A DNA stretch of 64,000 nucleotides, taken from the NCBI RefSeq assembly GCF_001262015.1, contig NZ_CP012075.1, positions 744,001 to 808,000 of the forward strand. The letters are read 5' to 3'. The DNA comes from Prevotella fusca JCM 17724. GTDB lineage: Bacteria > Bacteroidota > Bacteroidia > Bacteroidales > Bacteroidaceae. Below, piece after piece: positions 17,932-26,634 of the stretch. Below the pieces are notes generated by a model that did not search any database, had not been told where the DNA came from, and saw only the letters and a list, made by a program, of their open reading frames with translations. A program made the translations under genes and the position numbers. Position 1 is the first letter of the stretch; every line of letters starts with the position of its first letter.

Positions 17932-19530
17932 ATGATGAAGAAGTTTCTTTCAACCTTGGTTGTATTGTTAGTCACATCGACATTACAGGCGCAGTATCAG
18001 GAACCTGTGCGACGTGACACGTCAAGGTTGCAGCCGTTGCATGGCTTGGAATATAAGGTGGAAATGCAGGGGAGCCTCTCGAAAGGCAGGACTCCGCTCT
18101 GGCTGAATGCCAATAAATATGGATTAAGTTCGTTGGAAACGGCGAATGGTTATGTCCGTGGTGGGATAGAACGTCCATTGAGTACGGATGAAGGACGGAA
18201 GTTCGGCTTAGGCTACGGATTAGATGTTGCCATTCCTATCAACTATACCAGCAAGGCTATTATTCAGCAGGCATACGTAGAAGGACGATGGCTGCACGGA
18301 ACGCTGACTGTTGGAGCTAAGGAAGAACCGATGGAACTGAAGAACAATGAACTCAGTTCGGGCTCGCAGACATTGGGAATCAATGCCCGTCCTGTTCCGC
18401 AGGTGCGATTGGCATTGTCAGATTATTGGACCTTGCCATTTGGTAATGGCTGGATGCACCTGAAAGGACACGTTGCTTACGGAATGGTGACCGACCAGAA
18501 TTGGCAACATGACTTCACGCAGCAGCAGTCGAAGTTCACCGACCGGATGCTTTATCATTCAAAGGCAGGTTATCTGAAGATAGGAAATGAGGAGGTTTTC
18601 TGTCCGTGGTCGCTCGAGATGGGACTTGAGATGGTCAGTCTCTTCGGTGGAACTTCTTATCTGCCTGACGGACATGGTGGAATGAAAGTTTCGGAGAATG
18701 GTAAGGGAGTGCGTGACTTTTGGCACGCCTTTCTTCCCGGTGGTGCCGACAATGGCGAGACAACCTATCAGAATGTGCAGGGCGACCAGTTGGGTAGCTG
18801 GGTGATGCGTCTCAACTATGACGGCGACTGGCATGGCATTTCGCTCTATGCCGATAAGTTCTTTGAGGACCATTCTTCCATGCTTCAGCTTGATTATGAT
18901 GGTTATGGTGAGGGTGATGAGTGGCAGATGAAGAAGGAACGTCGTTACTTGATTTACGACTTCAAGGACTGGATGTTGGGTTTTGAGTATCGCTACAAGC
19001 CCGATAACTGGTTGAATAACATCGTTTTTGAATATCTCTACTCTAAGTATCAGAGCGGTCCTATCTATCATGACCACACTAAGACAGTGGGCGATCATAT
19101 CGGCGGAAAGGATAATTTCTACAACCATTATATCTTGCCAGGTTATCAACATTGGGGACAGGCGATGGGTAATCCGCTCTATCGTTCGCCTATTTATAAT
19201 GAGGATGGAACTATCTTCTTTAAGGATAACCGCTTCGTTGCATTTCATTTAGGATTGGGCGGTCACCCTACTGAGAACTTCAAGTGGCGTTTCCTCGGTA
19301 CATGGCAGGAGGGATTGGGCACCTACGAAATGCCTTATACAAAAAAACGACATAACGTAAGTCTGATGGGAGAGGCTACCTATACGCTGCAGGGGACAAA
19401 GATGCCTGAATGGATGAGGGGTATTGATGTGCGGATGGGAGTCGGTGCCGACTTCGGTTCAATCCTCCGTGGCAATAATTATGGTATGCAGTTGACAATT
19501 ACGAAACGAGGTTTGTTGGGAAAGAAATAG
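17932..19530 (+). CDS. Capsule-assembly Wzi family outer-membrane protein
   Basis: About 532 residues. A signal peptide (MMKKFLSTLVVLLVTSTLQAQ) is followed by beta-barrel sequence: alternating strands (LEYKVEMQGSLSKGRTPLWL, HGTLTVGAKEEPMELKNN, GFEYRYKPDNWLNNIVFEYL) and a final strand LTITKRGLLGKK. The GRTPLWLNANKYGL opening and EEPMELKNNELSSGSQTLGINARP segment are typical of the Wzi-type capsule proteins annotated in Bacteroidota. In E. coli, Wzi helps anchor group 1 capsule at the cell surface. The frame opens at 17854 but the promoter overlap and signal peptide favour 17932. A small lipoprotein follows 33 bases later, and polysaccharide genes flank the region, consistent with the call. Confidence 0.8.
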   Translation: MMKKFLSTLVVLLVTSTLQAQYQEPVRRDTSRLQPLHGLEYKVEMQGSLSKGRTPLWLNANKYGLSSLETANGYVRGGIERPLSTDEGRKFGLGYGLDVAIPINYTSKAIIQQAYVEGRWLHGTLTVGAKEEPMELKNNELSSGSQTLGINARPVPQVRLALSDYWTLPFGNGWMHLKGHVAYGMVTDQNWQHDFTQQQSKFTDRMLYHSKAGYLKIGNEEVFCPWSLEMGLEMVSLFGGTSYLPDGHGGMKVSENGKGVRDFWHAFLPGGADNGETTYQNVQGDQLGSWVMRLNYDGDWHGISLYADKFFEDHSSMLQLDYDGYGEGDEWQMKKERRYLIYDFKDWMLGFEYRYKPDNWLNNIVFEYLYSKYQSGPIYHDHTKTVGDHIGGKDNFYNHYILPGYQHWGQAMGNPLYRSPIYNEDGTIFFKDNRFVAFHLGLGGHPTENFKWRFLGTWQEGLGTYEMPYTKKRHNVSLMGEATYTLQGTKMPEWMRGIDVRMGVGADFGSILRGNNYGMQLTITKRGLLGKK

Positions 19531-19563
19531 CCTCTTTATTAAGAATATAGAAAGAAACTGAAT

Positions 19564-20013
19564 ATGAATAGAATAAAGATGTTATCCTTTGTCTTGCCAT
19601 TGATGGCACTACTATTCTCCTCTTGTTCGTTGGAAACCGACAACGAAGCAGGAAAGCTGGAGGGAATGTGGCATCTTGTAAGGGTTGAGACGTTGGCTAC
19701 AGGTACGAGTGAGGATTTAAGTAATCAGGTTATCTTCTGGTCGTTTCAAGCAAAACTCCTCGAGTTGGACGACAAGACAGGTATGCACAACAGCTATCTC
19801 TATCGCTTTAGTATTGACAACAACCAGCTGACTTTGTCCTCTCCCTATCAGTTTGACCGTGAGAACGGTGACCGTCCGCTAACGGCTTATGAGGCAACGC
19901 TGAACCTCTATGGTATTAAAAGTCTTACCCCAGTGTTCAGAATTGAGAAAACCGGAAAACGGAAGATGATACTCAACGATGGAAGTGTAAGACTCTACTT
20001 TGACAAGTTCTAA
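19564..20013 (+). CDS. Lipocalin-like lipoprotein
   Basis: A 149-residue protein with a lipoprotein signal (residues 1-21, lipobox LFSSC, modified Cys 21). The mature part is beta-rich, with GMWHLVRVE near the start, which resembles the GxW opening of lipocalin-like domains common in small Bacteroidota lipoproteins. WSFQAKLLELDDK and RIEKTGKRKMILND follow as strand pairs. It lies 33 bases after the Wzi-like gene on the same strand and is probably co-transcribed. Ligand and function are unknown. Confidence 0.65.
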   Translation: MNRIKMLSFVLPLMALLFSSCSLETDNEAGKLEGMWHLVRVETLATGTSEDLSNQVIFWSFQAKLLELDDKTGMHNSYLYRFSIDNNQLTLSSPYQFDRENGDRPLTAYEATLNLYGIKSLTPVFRIEKTGKRKMILNDGSVRLYFDKF

Positions 20014-20049
20014 ATGATTCTCACAGCCTTTACGGCTATAAAACAATAA

Positions 20050-20071
20050 AAGGCAGGCTTGCGCCTGCCTT
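20050..20071 (-). terminator. Intrinsic terminator of the WecA-like gene
   Basis: AAGGCAGG and CCTGCCTT form an 8-base stem with a 6-base loop. On the minus strand the stem is followed by TTTATTGTTTTA. It lies between convergent genes and may also stop plus-strand transcription. Confidence 0.75.
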
Positions 20072-20118
20072 GTGTGTATGTATAATAAACTTTCCCTTCC
20101 TCTTTATTATTCCCCTTT

Positions 20119-21231
20119 TTACTCTTGCACTGTAAACGGAAGTAAACCCTTTCTTCTTATAAATATGTTGAGTGTATAATGAAAGGCTGCATAGATAATA
20201 ATATCTATTGCGATAATCCAAGTGACAAGAAGATGATTCAGCAGCGAGATGTTGATTATTATGAAGATTGCTGACAATGAGATGACGGAAAGCAATGTCT
20301 GATGCTGTGACAGTCCTGCACGGATCAGCTTGTGATGGATGTGGTTCTTGTCAGCCTTGAAGAGTGGTTTGCGATGTAGCAGACGCACGATGATTATTCT
20401 GAAAACATCGAATGTCGGTACGAGAAGCAGGGTTACGGAAAGCAGCATGGCTCCCCTCTGGTAGGGCATAACGTTAGGGTTGTACATACAGAACTTAATC
20501 ATTAGTACACCAAGAATATAGCCAAGTGTCAGACTGCCGGAGTCTCCCATGAAAATCTTTTGGTTCTTTTCTTCTTTTCCCCAGATATTATGGTAGAGGA
20601 AAGGAATTAATACGCCCATCAAGCCCGCAATAAGGATGCAGTAGACCCATATCTGTTCACGTTGAAAGATATAGAAAAGACCAGATAAAGCAATGAGGGT
20701 AAGACTGGCCGAAAGTCCGTCAATACCATCAATCAAGTTGATAGCATTCATGATAAATACCAGAACACCAACCGTTAATATCATTCCTATAATAGCAGGA
20801 ATCTCATAGATACCTAAGAAGCCATAGAAGTTGTTGATGTAAAGATAGGACATCGGTAACAAGCTGGCAACGATAATCTGCATGAGTAGTTTTACTCTTG
20901 CTTTCACTCCGAAGATGTCGTCAAGGACTCCCGTGATATAGATAATGGTGATGCCCACGCCAAAAAAGATACTCCATGGGCTGACACCGATCTTATTTCC
21001 TTTGCTTGTATAGACCCAGACCAATAAGGCTACGATGGTAGCAATCAGCATGCTGGGCATAAAAGAGACGCCTCCTAAGCGAGGAATAGCATTCTTGTGT
21101 ACTTTTCTATCATCTGGTGTATCATATAGTTTCCTCTTCTTGCAGAACGAGAGGATTTGCGGAATCATAATGAATCCGCAAACAGCACTCATGGCAAATG
21201 CAAAAAGACTTATCAAAGTATATGTCAACAT
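20119..21231 (-). CDS. Undecaprenyl-phosphate HexNAc-1-phosphate transferase (WecA/MraY-like)
   Basis: About 370 residues with some eleven hydrophobic helices. Family motifs are YDTPDDRKVHKNAIPRLGG near the N-terminus, NAINLIDGIDGLSASL (metal-binding Asp pair), FMGDSGSLTLGY, and the HIHHKLIRAGLS loop near the C-terminus. These enzymes transfer a sugar phosphate, commonly GlcNAc-1-P, from UDP-sugar to the lipid carrier and start O-antigen, enterobacterial common antigen or capsule assembly. A frame extends to 21264, but the Met at 21231 begins directly before the first helix and is the more typical start. The polysaccharide locus also carries a second initiating transferase at 49190, so two chains may be started. 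Confidence 0.88.
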   Translation of the reverse strand: MLTYTLISLFAFAMSAVCGFIMIPQILSFCKKRKLYDTPDDRKVHKNAIPRLGGVSFMPSMLIATIVALLVWVYTSKGNKIGVSPWSIFFGVGITIIYITGVLDDIFGVKARVKLLMQIIVASLLPMSYLYINNFYGFLGIYEIPAIIGMILTVGVLVFIMNAINLIDGIDGLSASLTLIALSGLFYIFQREQIWVYCILIAGLMGVLIPFLYHNIWGKEEKNQKIFMGDSGSLTLGYILGVLMIKFCMYNPNVMPYQRGAMLLSVTLLLVPTFDVFRIIIVRLLHRKPLFKADKNHIHHKLIRAGLSQHQTLLSVISLSAIFIIINISLLNHLLVTWIIAIDIIIYAAFHYTLNIFIRRKGLLPFTVQE

Positions 21232-21374
21232 TTTGCTTGTATTCTTGTGCTTAATAAAACTCAATAATTGTAATTATATTGTATCTGGGTGTCAAAAAAG
21301 TGTAATAGCCATGTTTTAATGGTTGTATTGCAAAATAATCTTACAACAAGAAGTAGATTGTGTGTGTTTTTTTG

Positions 21375-21382
21375 TATCTTTG
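21375..21382 (+). promoter_or_regulatory. -7 box of the GT2 gene
   Basis: TATCTTTG fits TAnnTTTG, 40 bases before the ATG. No -33 TTTG at the expected distance. Confidence 0.5.
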
Positions 21383-21422
21383 TTGTCATTAAGTTTGGTA
21401 AGTATTACCATCTCTTTTTTAT

Positions 21423-22181
21423 ATGAAGATATCCATTATAACGGCAACTTATAATAGTGAGAAAACATTGCAAGACACCTTAGACTCTGTTTTGCGTCAG
21501 GATTGTAGTGATATAGAACATATCCTTGTGGATGGTGCTTCGACTGATTCGACAGTTGATATCATTCGCAACTATGCTTCTACGACAGATAGATATACTG
21601 TAAGATGGGTTTCGGAGAAGGACCATGGAATCTATGATGCTATGAATAAAGGAATAGCAATGGCGACGGGCGATGTCATAGGAGTTCTTAATTCTGATGA
21701 TTATTTTACGTCAGATGATGTTTTGTCAAGATTAATAAAGCCTTTTTCTGACGCAGCAGTTGAGGCTGTGTATGGCGATATACATTTTATTCATGATAAG
21801 AAGCCAGAAAAGATAACTCGCTATTATTCTTCTAAGATGTTTTCTCCCTTCTGGCTTCGTTTTGGCTTTATGCCAGCCCATCCGTCATTATACGTGCGCA
21901 AAGCGGTATATGAATGGGTCGGTTTTTATAAACTTGATTATAAAATAGGAGCCGACTTTGAAATGGTAGTCCGAATGTTTCATGTGCATAAAATCAAGGC
22001 ACATTATATTAATATGGACTTTGTCACGATGCGTAATGGTGGTGCAAGTACGAGTGGTGTTCAAAGTCATAAGCTCCTATTGAAGGAGGATGTCCGAGCT
22101 TGTCGCGAGAATGGTATCTATTCTAATACATTCTTAATCGCTTTAAAGTATTTCTATAAGATATTTGAGTTTAGAATTTAA
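21423..22181 (+). CDS. GT2 family glycosyltransferase
   Basis: A 252-residue cytoplasmic GT-A enzyme: MKISIITATYNSEKTLQDTLDSVL opening, ILVDGASTDSTVDI, SEKDHGIYDAMNKGI, and GVLNSDDYF with the metal-binding DD. The segment MPAHPSLYVRKAVYEWVGFY is typical of colanic-acid-type (WcaA/WcaE-like) transferases that add a sugar to a lipid-linked oligosaccharide. Donor and acceptor are not predictable. It is now the last polysaccharide gene before the mobile element, so it may once have lain closer to the glycosyltransferase at 39239. Confidence 0.88.
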   Translation: MKISIITATYNSEKTLQDTLDSVLRQDCSDIEHILVDGASTDSTVDIIRNYASTTDRYTVRWVSEKDHGIYDAMNKGIAMATGDVIGVLNSDDYFTSDDVLSRLIKPFSDAAVEAVYGDIHFIHDKKPEKITRYYSSKMFSPFWLRFGFMPAHPSLYVRKAVYEWVGFYKLDYKIGADFEMVVRMFHVHKIKAHYINMDFVTMRNGGASTSGVQSHKLLLKEDVRACRENGIYSNTFLIALKYFYKIFEFRI

Positions 22182-22305
22182 AAACTTTTCTTATAGAGAA
22201 TAGCTCCTTTGGTAGAATCTTATTGAAAGGACAGAAAGTCCGTTCTTTAAGGACGATAGAAGAAGAATTTTGCCTTGATTTTGTAAAGATATTTCGATAG
22301 AAAAT

Positions 22306-22366
22306 CAATAAAAGTTGTTTTGCGTTGCGAAAGCGGCTCTTTTACAACGCAAAACCTACGCTTTTA
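22306..22366 (-). repeat. Triplet of 17-base quasi-palindromes flanking the mobile element (left)
   Basis: Units begin at 22306, 22328 and 22350 with 5-base spacers; the clearest, CGAAAGCGGCTCTTTTA and CAAAACCTACGCTTTTA, pair within themselves. The same words occur in opposite orientation just beyond the right end of the element, at 39091 and 39113. Confidence 0.8.
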
Positions 22367-22500
22367 CCGTGCAACTAATCAACGAAAATGAAGAAATATC
22401 GAAGTTGGTGTAAACTGACTGATAATGAGCAGGAAACGAAATAATTTGCATAGAAGTGCTCTTTTCAAAAAGAGTTATAATATGCAGATTTAGGCAGAAG

Positions 22501-22565
22501 TTCAGTTACCAGAGCGTTACCCGATTTTGCCATAGGTAACGATGGAGTAATATTCGGTAACTGAA
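22501..22565. repeat. Nested inverted repeats with GTTACC words at left end
   Basis: TTCAGTTACC (22501-22510) pairs exactly with GGTAACTGAA (22556-22565), and inside it CGTTACC (22515-22521) pairs with GGTAACG (22535-22541). Four GTTACC words in 65 bases, about 100 bases upstream of the first integrase, suggest recombinase or excisionase binding sites. GTTACC words recur at the right end. Confidence 0.75.
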
Positions 22566-22636
22566 TTATTTTTACTCGTGTGGCTGTTGCTGCGGTCGGC
22601 AGTTTTCTGCATAAGAGAGAAACGCTTTGAAATTGG

Positions 22637-22644
22637 TAATTTTG
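22637..22644 (+). promoter_or_regulatory. Putative -7 box of the first integrase
   Basis: TAATTTTG fits TAnnTTTG and lies 19 bases before the ATG; no clear -33. Confidence 0.4.
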
Positions 22645-22663
22645 CCACAAAACATCAAAGCGT

Positions 22664-23893
22664 ATGAAAACAGAAAAAATGAAGGTGTTGCTCTACCTCA
22701 AAAAGAGCGGTCTGGACAAGTCGGGCAAGGCTCCGATTATGGGACGGATAACCATTGGGCGTTCCATCGCACAGTTCAGTTGCAAGCTCTCCTGCAATCC
22801 TGACTTGTGGAATCCCCGTGAGAGCAGAATGGACGGAAAAAGTCGTGAGGCGGTGGAAGTGAATGGCAGGTTGGAGAATTTGCTGCTGTCCATTCAGTCA
22901 GCCTATCAGTCTTTGCTTGCAAGAGGTTGCCCATTTGACGCAACCGATGTGAAGAAACAGTTTCAAGGAAGTGTGCAGACACGGTGCATGCTCATCGAAA
23001 GACTTGATATGCTCATAAAGGAGAAAGAAAGTCATGTCGGTGTAGACATCAGAAAAGAGTCAATGGCAAGCTATCACTCCACGAGAATCCACTTGCAGGA
23101 GTTCATCCAAAAGAAGTATAAGGTTTCTGACTTAGCCCTCTCACAACTGACAGAGAACTTCATCCATGAGTTTCAGCAGTACTTCTTAGGGGAGTGTGGA
23201 TTTCAGGAAAGCTCATTCTACAATGTCGCCACCCATTTGAAGACGGTATGCAGGCTGGCTTACCGTGAGGGATTGGCAGACATCCTGCTTTTCGACAAAG
23301 TCAAAATCAGCAAGGGTAACAAGAAACTCCCCAAAGCACTTGACAGAGGGGCATTTGAGAAGTTAAAGACTCTCCACTTTGAGGACTTGGAGGAGGAAAT
23401 GGAAACGGCAAGGGATATTTTCCTCTTTGCCTGTTATACGGGTGCTGCATATTGTGATTTGATGGAACTGGACAAGTCCCATCTTGTGCGTGATGACGAG
23501 GGTAGCCTTTGGCTGAAGTTCAACCGCCAAAAAACAGGTGTGCCTTGTCGTGTCAAACTGCTGCCTGAAGCCATATGGCTGATGGAGAAGCTCCACAGCG
23601 ATGAAAGGGAAACATTGCTCCCTTTCATGGGATATGCCACTTACCAATCTTATTTGAAAGCCCTGCGGCTTCGTGCTGGCATCTCGTTTCCTTTTACCAC
23701 ACATACGGCAAGGCACACATTTGCCACGCTCATCACGCTTGAACAGGGTGTGCCTATTGAAACGGTAAGCAAGATGCTGGGGCATTCCAACGTGAGCATG
23801 ACCGAGCGTTATGCAAAGGTAACACCGCGGAAACTCTTTGAGGAATTTGACCGTTTCCTTTCTTTCACTGAAGATATGCAGTTGGCTATCTGA
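22664..23893 (+). CDS. Tyrosine recombinase (integrase 1)
   Basis: A 409-residue recombinase: N-terminal arm-binding domain (about 1-100, MKVLLYLKKSGLDKSGKAPIMGRITIG), SAM-like core-binding domain (about 110-215) and catalytic domain with CYTGAAYCDLMEL, HTARHTFATL and LGHSNVSMTERYAKV (HxxR, His and nucleophile Tyr). The box I arginine that most family members carry after TG is replaced by Ala, a trait I recall from CTnDOT-type Bacteroides integrases. It would cut and rejoin DNA at att sites. It is first in an apparent operon with integrase 2, which follows 41 bases later, and the small HTH-like gene. Confidence 0.92.
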   Translation: MKTEKMKVLLYLKKSGLDKSGKAPIMGRITIGRSIAQFSCKLSCNPDLWNPRESRMDGKSREAVEVNGRLENLLLSIQSAYQSLLARGCPFDATDVKKQFQGSVQTRCMLIERLDMLIKEKESHVGVDIRKESMASYHSTRIHLQEFIQKKYKVSDLALSQLTENFIHEFQQYFLGECGFQESSFYNVATHLKTVCRLAYREGLADILLFDKVKISKGNKKLPKALDRGAFEKLKTLHFEDLEEEMETARDIFLFACYTGAAYCDLMELDKSHLVRDDEGSLWLKFNRQKTGVPCRVKLLPEAIWLMEKLHSDERETLLPFMGYATYQSYLKALRLRAGISFPFTTHTARHTFATLITLEQGVPIETVSKMLGHSNVSMTERYAKVTPRKLFEEFDRFLSFTEDMQLAI

Positions 23894-23934
23894 CCATTTC
23901 TTTCATTCAACATTGTTTTATCGTTAAATAAAAC

Positions 23935-25281
23935 ATGAACAATTCAATCAAGACCATTATGAGAAGTACATTCAAGATACTGTTCTATATTAACAGACAG
24001 AAAACAAAGGCAGACGGCAATACCGCCATTCTCTGCCGTATCACCATCGACGGAAAGAACACAGCCATTACCACAGGCGAAGAGTGCCATCCTGTCGAGT
24101 GGAACACCAAGCAGGGTTTGACAACCAACAAGAAGACAAACCAAAGAATCAAAGAATTCAGGGATTTGGTGGAAAAGACCTATCGGGACATTCTTGTAAA
24201 GGATGGAGTGGTAAGTGTGGAGCTTATCAAGAACCGCTTACAGGGTATTGCCACCAATCCGACCACGCTCCTTGCCATGAGCTGGGCGGAACTCCAAACA
24301 GTCAAGGAAAGTGTTGGCAGATCAAGGGCAGAGGGAACTTACCTGAATTTGTTTTATTCTGACAGAAATCTCCGTGAATTTGTAGAAAACAAAGGAGTAC
24401 AAGACATATCCATCGGAACAATTACAGAGGACTTGTTCGAGGAATACCGTTTCTTTCTCAAAAAGCGTGGACTGAAAGCATCCACCATCAACAGCAACCT
24501 CTGCTGGCTGAGCCGACTGATGTTCCGTGCGGTCAGCAAGAGGATTATCCGCTGCAATCCGTTTGAGAATACCAAGTATGAGAAAGAGGAAAAGAAGATA
24601 CGCTTTCTGCAAAAGAGCGATGTGATGAAACTTATGGCAATGAAGATGAACGACAAGGAAGCGGAGCTGGCAAGACTGATGTTTGTCTTTTCATGCTTCA
24701 CAGGCTTGGCTATCTCAGACATGGAGAATTTAGAAAACAAGCATATCCAAACGACAGCGGACGAACAGATGTATATAAGAAAGGAACGTCAGAAGACCAA
24801 GGTTGAGTTCATCGTGCCGTTACATCCCATAGCGGAAGCCATCATCAGTCATTGCCAGAAAGAGCAGGAAAGAAGTGAAGAATATCTGCTGGTGAAAGAA
24901 AAAGGGGATCACCTTGTCTTTCACCGTGATTGCAGCCGCAGTGTCATGGATGCCAAACTGAGTATTGTGGGAAAGGCTTGCGGTATCTGCCAAAGACTTT
25001 CCTTCCACATGGCAAGACATACATTCGGCACGATGAGCCTAAGCGCAGGTATTCCCATTGAGAGCATAGCCAAGATGATGGGGCATGCCTCCATATCAAG
25101 CACTCAAGTTTATGCGCAGGTGACGGACAAAAAGATATCAGAGGATATGGACAGACTCATCGCCAAACATCAGGAAAAGAACAAAGAGGATGATAAGGTA
25201 ACGGTAAAGGAAACTATTACCATAGGTACAATGGCTATTGCCAACACAGGCAGAAACAAAAGCATGGAGGAAACGGCATGA
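23935..25281 (+). CDS. Tyrosine recombinase (integrase 2)
   Basis: A 448-residue recombinase with arm-binding domain (FKILFYINRQKTKADGNTA), core-binding domain and catalytic domain: CFTGLAISDMENL (again Ala in place of the box I Arg), QKTKVEFIVPL, HMARHTFGTM, and MGHASISSTQVYAQV with the nucleophile Tyr. It is clearly divergent from integrase 1, so this is not a recent duplication. Either ATG at 23935 or the Met at 23959 (MRSTFKILF, the usual opening) may be the true start. The stop overlaps the next gene by 4 bases. Two paired recombinases may both be needed for integration or excision, as in some Bacteroides elements. Confidence 0.9.
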   Translation: MNNSIKTIMRSTFKILFYINRQKTKADGNTAILCRITIDGKNTAITTGEECHPVEWNTKQGLTTNKKTNQRIKEFRDLVEKTYRDILVKDGVVSVELIKNRLQGIATNPTTLLAMSWAELQTVKESVGRSRAEGTYLNLFYSDRNLREFVENKGVQDISIGTITEDLFEEYRFFLKKRGLKASTINSNLCWLSRLMFRAVSKRIIRCNPFENTKYEKEEKKIRFLQKSDVMKLMAMKMNDKEAELARLMFVFSCFTGLAISDMENLENKHIQTTADEQMYIRKERQKTKVEFIVPLHPIAEAIISHCQKEQERSEEYLLVKEKGDHLVFHRDCSRSVMDAKLSIVGKACGICQRLSFHMARHTFGTMSLSAGIPIESIAKMMGHASISSTQVYAQVTDKKISEDMDRLIAKHQEKNKEDDKVTVKETITIGTMAIANTGRNKSMEETA

Positions 25282-25703
25282 ATACGGAAGATGGAATAAA
25301 GACCAAGGCTGCAATCCGTCTGGACACGGGGCGCAGCTACTTCGAGTGGGGAAATGGTATGCAGGTTATCCGCAGGGGAAAAGGCGAAGTAGCCATGACC
25401 GAGGGCGAGCTTGCAAGGTTCTTCGGAGTTACATGGAGAAAAGTCAATGGCAGACTTCGGACGATAACCGAAGAATCCGTCCTGCATCCAGAAGAAAGGG
25501 ACGCAGACGAAAGGAAAATAGTCACGGATAAGGAGGTAAGGGGCTACGCACCGCTCTACCCATTACCTACAATTATCGCCCTTTCCTTCTTGCTTGACAG
25601 CGTAGAAGCCCACCTGTTCAGAAAGCATGTGTGCAGTGAGTTGATGCATCCAAGGAGTTCTGTCATTCCTATCATCATATATGACAGGGGTGTCAATAGC
25701 TGA
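25278..25703 (+). CDS. Small HTH-like protein coupled to integrase 2
   Basis: A 141-residue protein whose ATG overlaps the integrase 2 stop codon (ATGA), showing translational coupling. A helix-turn-helix-like segment is visible at about residues 40-62 (MTEGELARFFGVTWRKVNGRLR). The C-terminal half (YAPLYPLPTIIALSFLLDSVEAHLFRKHV) is less clear. I do not recognise the family. Position beside two recombinases suggests a DNA-binding helper in integration or control of excision. Confidence 0.6.
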   Translation: MNTEDGIKTKAAIRLDTGRSYFEWGNGMQVIRRGKGEVAMTEGELARFFGVTWRKVNGRLRTITEESVLHPEERDADERKIVTDKEVRGYAPLYPLPTIIALSFLLDSVEAHLFRKHVCSELMHPRSSVIPIIIYDRGVNS

Positions 25704-25721
25704 ATATGTACCAATCCTTTT

Positions 25722-25775
25722 TCTTTCACTGTTATCTTACTACATTACTACAAAACAAGGTAACACAGTGAAAGA
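25722..25775. repeat. 10-base inverted repeat behind the integrase operon
   Basis: TCTTTCACTG (25722-25731) and CAGTGAAAGA (25766-25775) are exact reverse complements with a 34-base loop containing GGTAAC. It may end the integrase transcript. The following 200 bases show only scattered TAGT/CTAC words. Confidence 0.55.
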
Positions 25776-25986
25776 GAAGGTATTACGTTGTAGTTGGTAG
25801 ATGACTATATGTGCAACTACGGTATGACTACATACTACCAATCCATGAACGGAAAGGATATGTTTTTTAGCCGTGGAATGCGGTCAGAGGGGATTGTGAA
25901 CTTTCGGATATGGCTATGTAGATAAGATTGACAAATACAAGAAGGTTTTTCTTAGCTGTCGTGCATATTCCTTGAAGGCAACAATT

Positions 25987-26625
25987 CTATTGCCACAAAT
26001 AGTCGTAATTATGGTTACTAAACATCTCATTTTCCCCTCGCTCAAAATATATTGTCTTAATAATGAAACCTTCCCTTGCTTTGGACATCGAATACGGAAA
26101 GAGAGATTGGTCAACAAATCCTATAGAGTTTACATATCTGCCCAGCGGAGTGTCTATGTATTTGTATTCCTGATGAAGCGACAACTTTTCTCTGCTGATT
26201 TGCCTGATGGTATCAATTATATGGAAACTTCTGTCATCAACCAAAAATGCTGAAACAGGCTTGCCTATTTTCCATTCAAAATCATAGACAAGTAAGGGTT
26301 TGGGAATGAACTTGTCGTAATAAAAAATTTGTTTTCCCTGCTCGTGGAGGTAGAAAACGGCATTTTTCTTGCCATTTACATAAACTTTCCTGTATTCGTC
26401 TCCCTTAATGATGGTGTCTTCCCTGACAGTATATAGATAAATCTGATAGAAAAAAGGACGGAAAGGGTCTGTCACTATTTCTTTCCATGAAGTGCCTTCA
26501 GGGTAATAGATGTACTCATATTCTTCCCTGTCGTTTCCACACCCGGAGAGACAAAGAAATTCCACGAGTCCCAAAAGCAATTCCAAAATAAGCAACATGA
26601 CAGAGAGTCCCTTAGTCCTTATCAT
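25987..26625 (-). CDS. Lipoprotein, last gene of the cargo set
   Basis: A 212-residue protein with a long hydrophobic N-terminus and lipobox CLSGC, so probably an outer- or inner-membrane lipoprotein. The mature part is mixed, Tyr- and Phe-rich (YEYIYYPEGTSWKEIV, YVNGKKNAVFYLHEQGKQIFYYDKFIPKPLLVYDFEWKIGKPV), with no domain I recognise. It follows metK by 9 bases on the same strand and is therefore probably part of the cargo operon. A role in surface handling of the product, or immunity, would fit but is not shown. Confidence 0.7.
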   Translation of the reverse strand: MIRTKGLSVMLLILELLLGLVEFLCLSGCGNDREEYEYIYYPEGTSWKEIVTDPFRPFFYQIYLYTVREDTIIKGDEYRKVYVNGKKNAVFYLHEQGKQIFYYDKFIPKPLLVYDFEWKIGKPVSAFLVDDRSFHIIDTIRQISREKLSLHQEYKYIDTPLGRYVNSIGFVDQSLFPYSMSKAREGFIIKTIYFERGENEMFSNHNYDYLWQ

Positions 26626-26634
26626 CGTCCCTAA

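Noticed and set aside
22182..22663. tRNA gene as integration site
   Set aside because: No cloverleaf or 3' tRNA end could be found at either end of the element.
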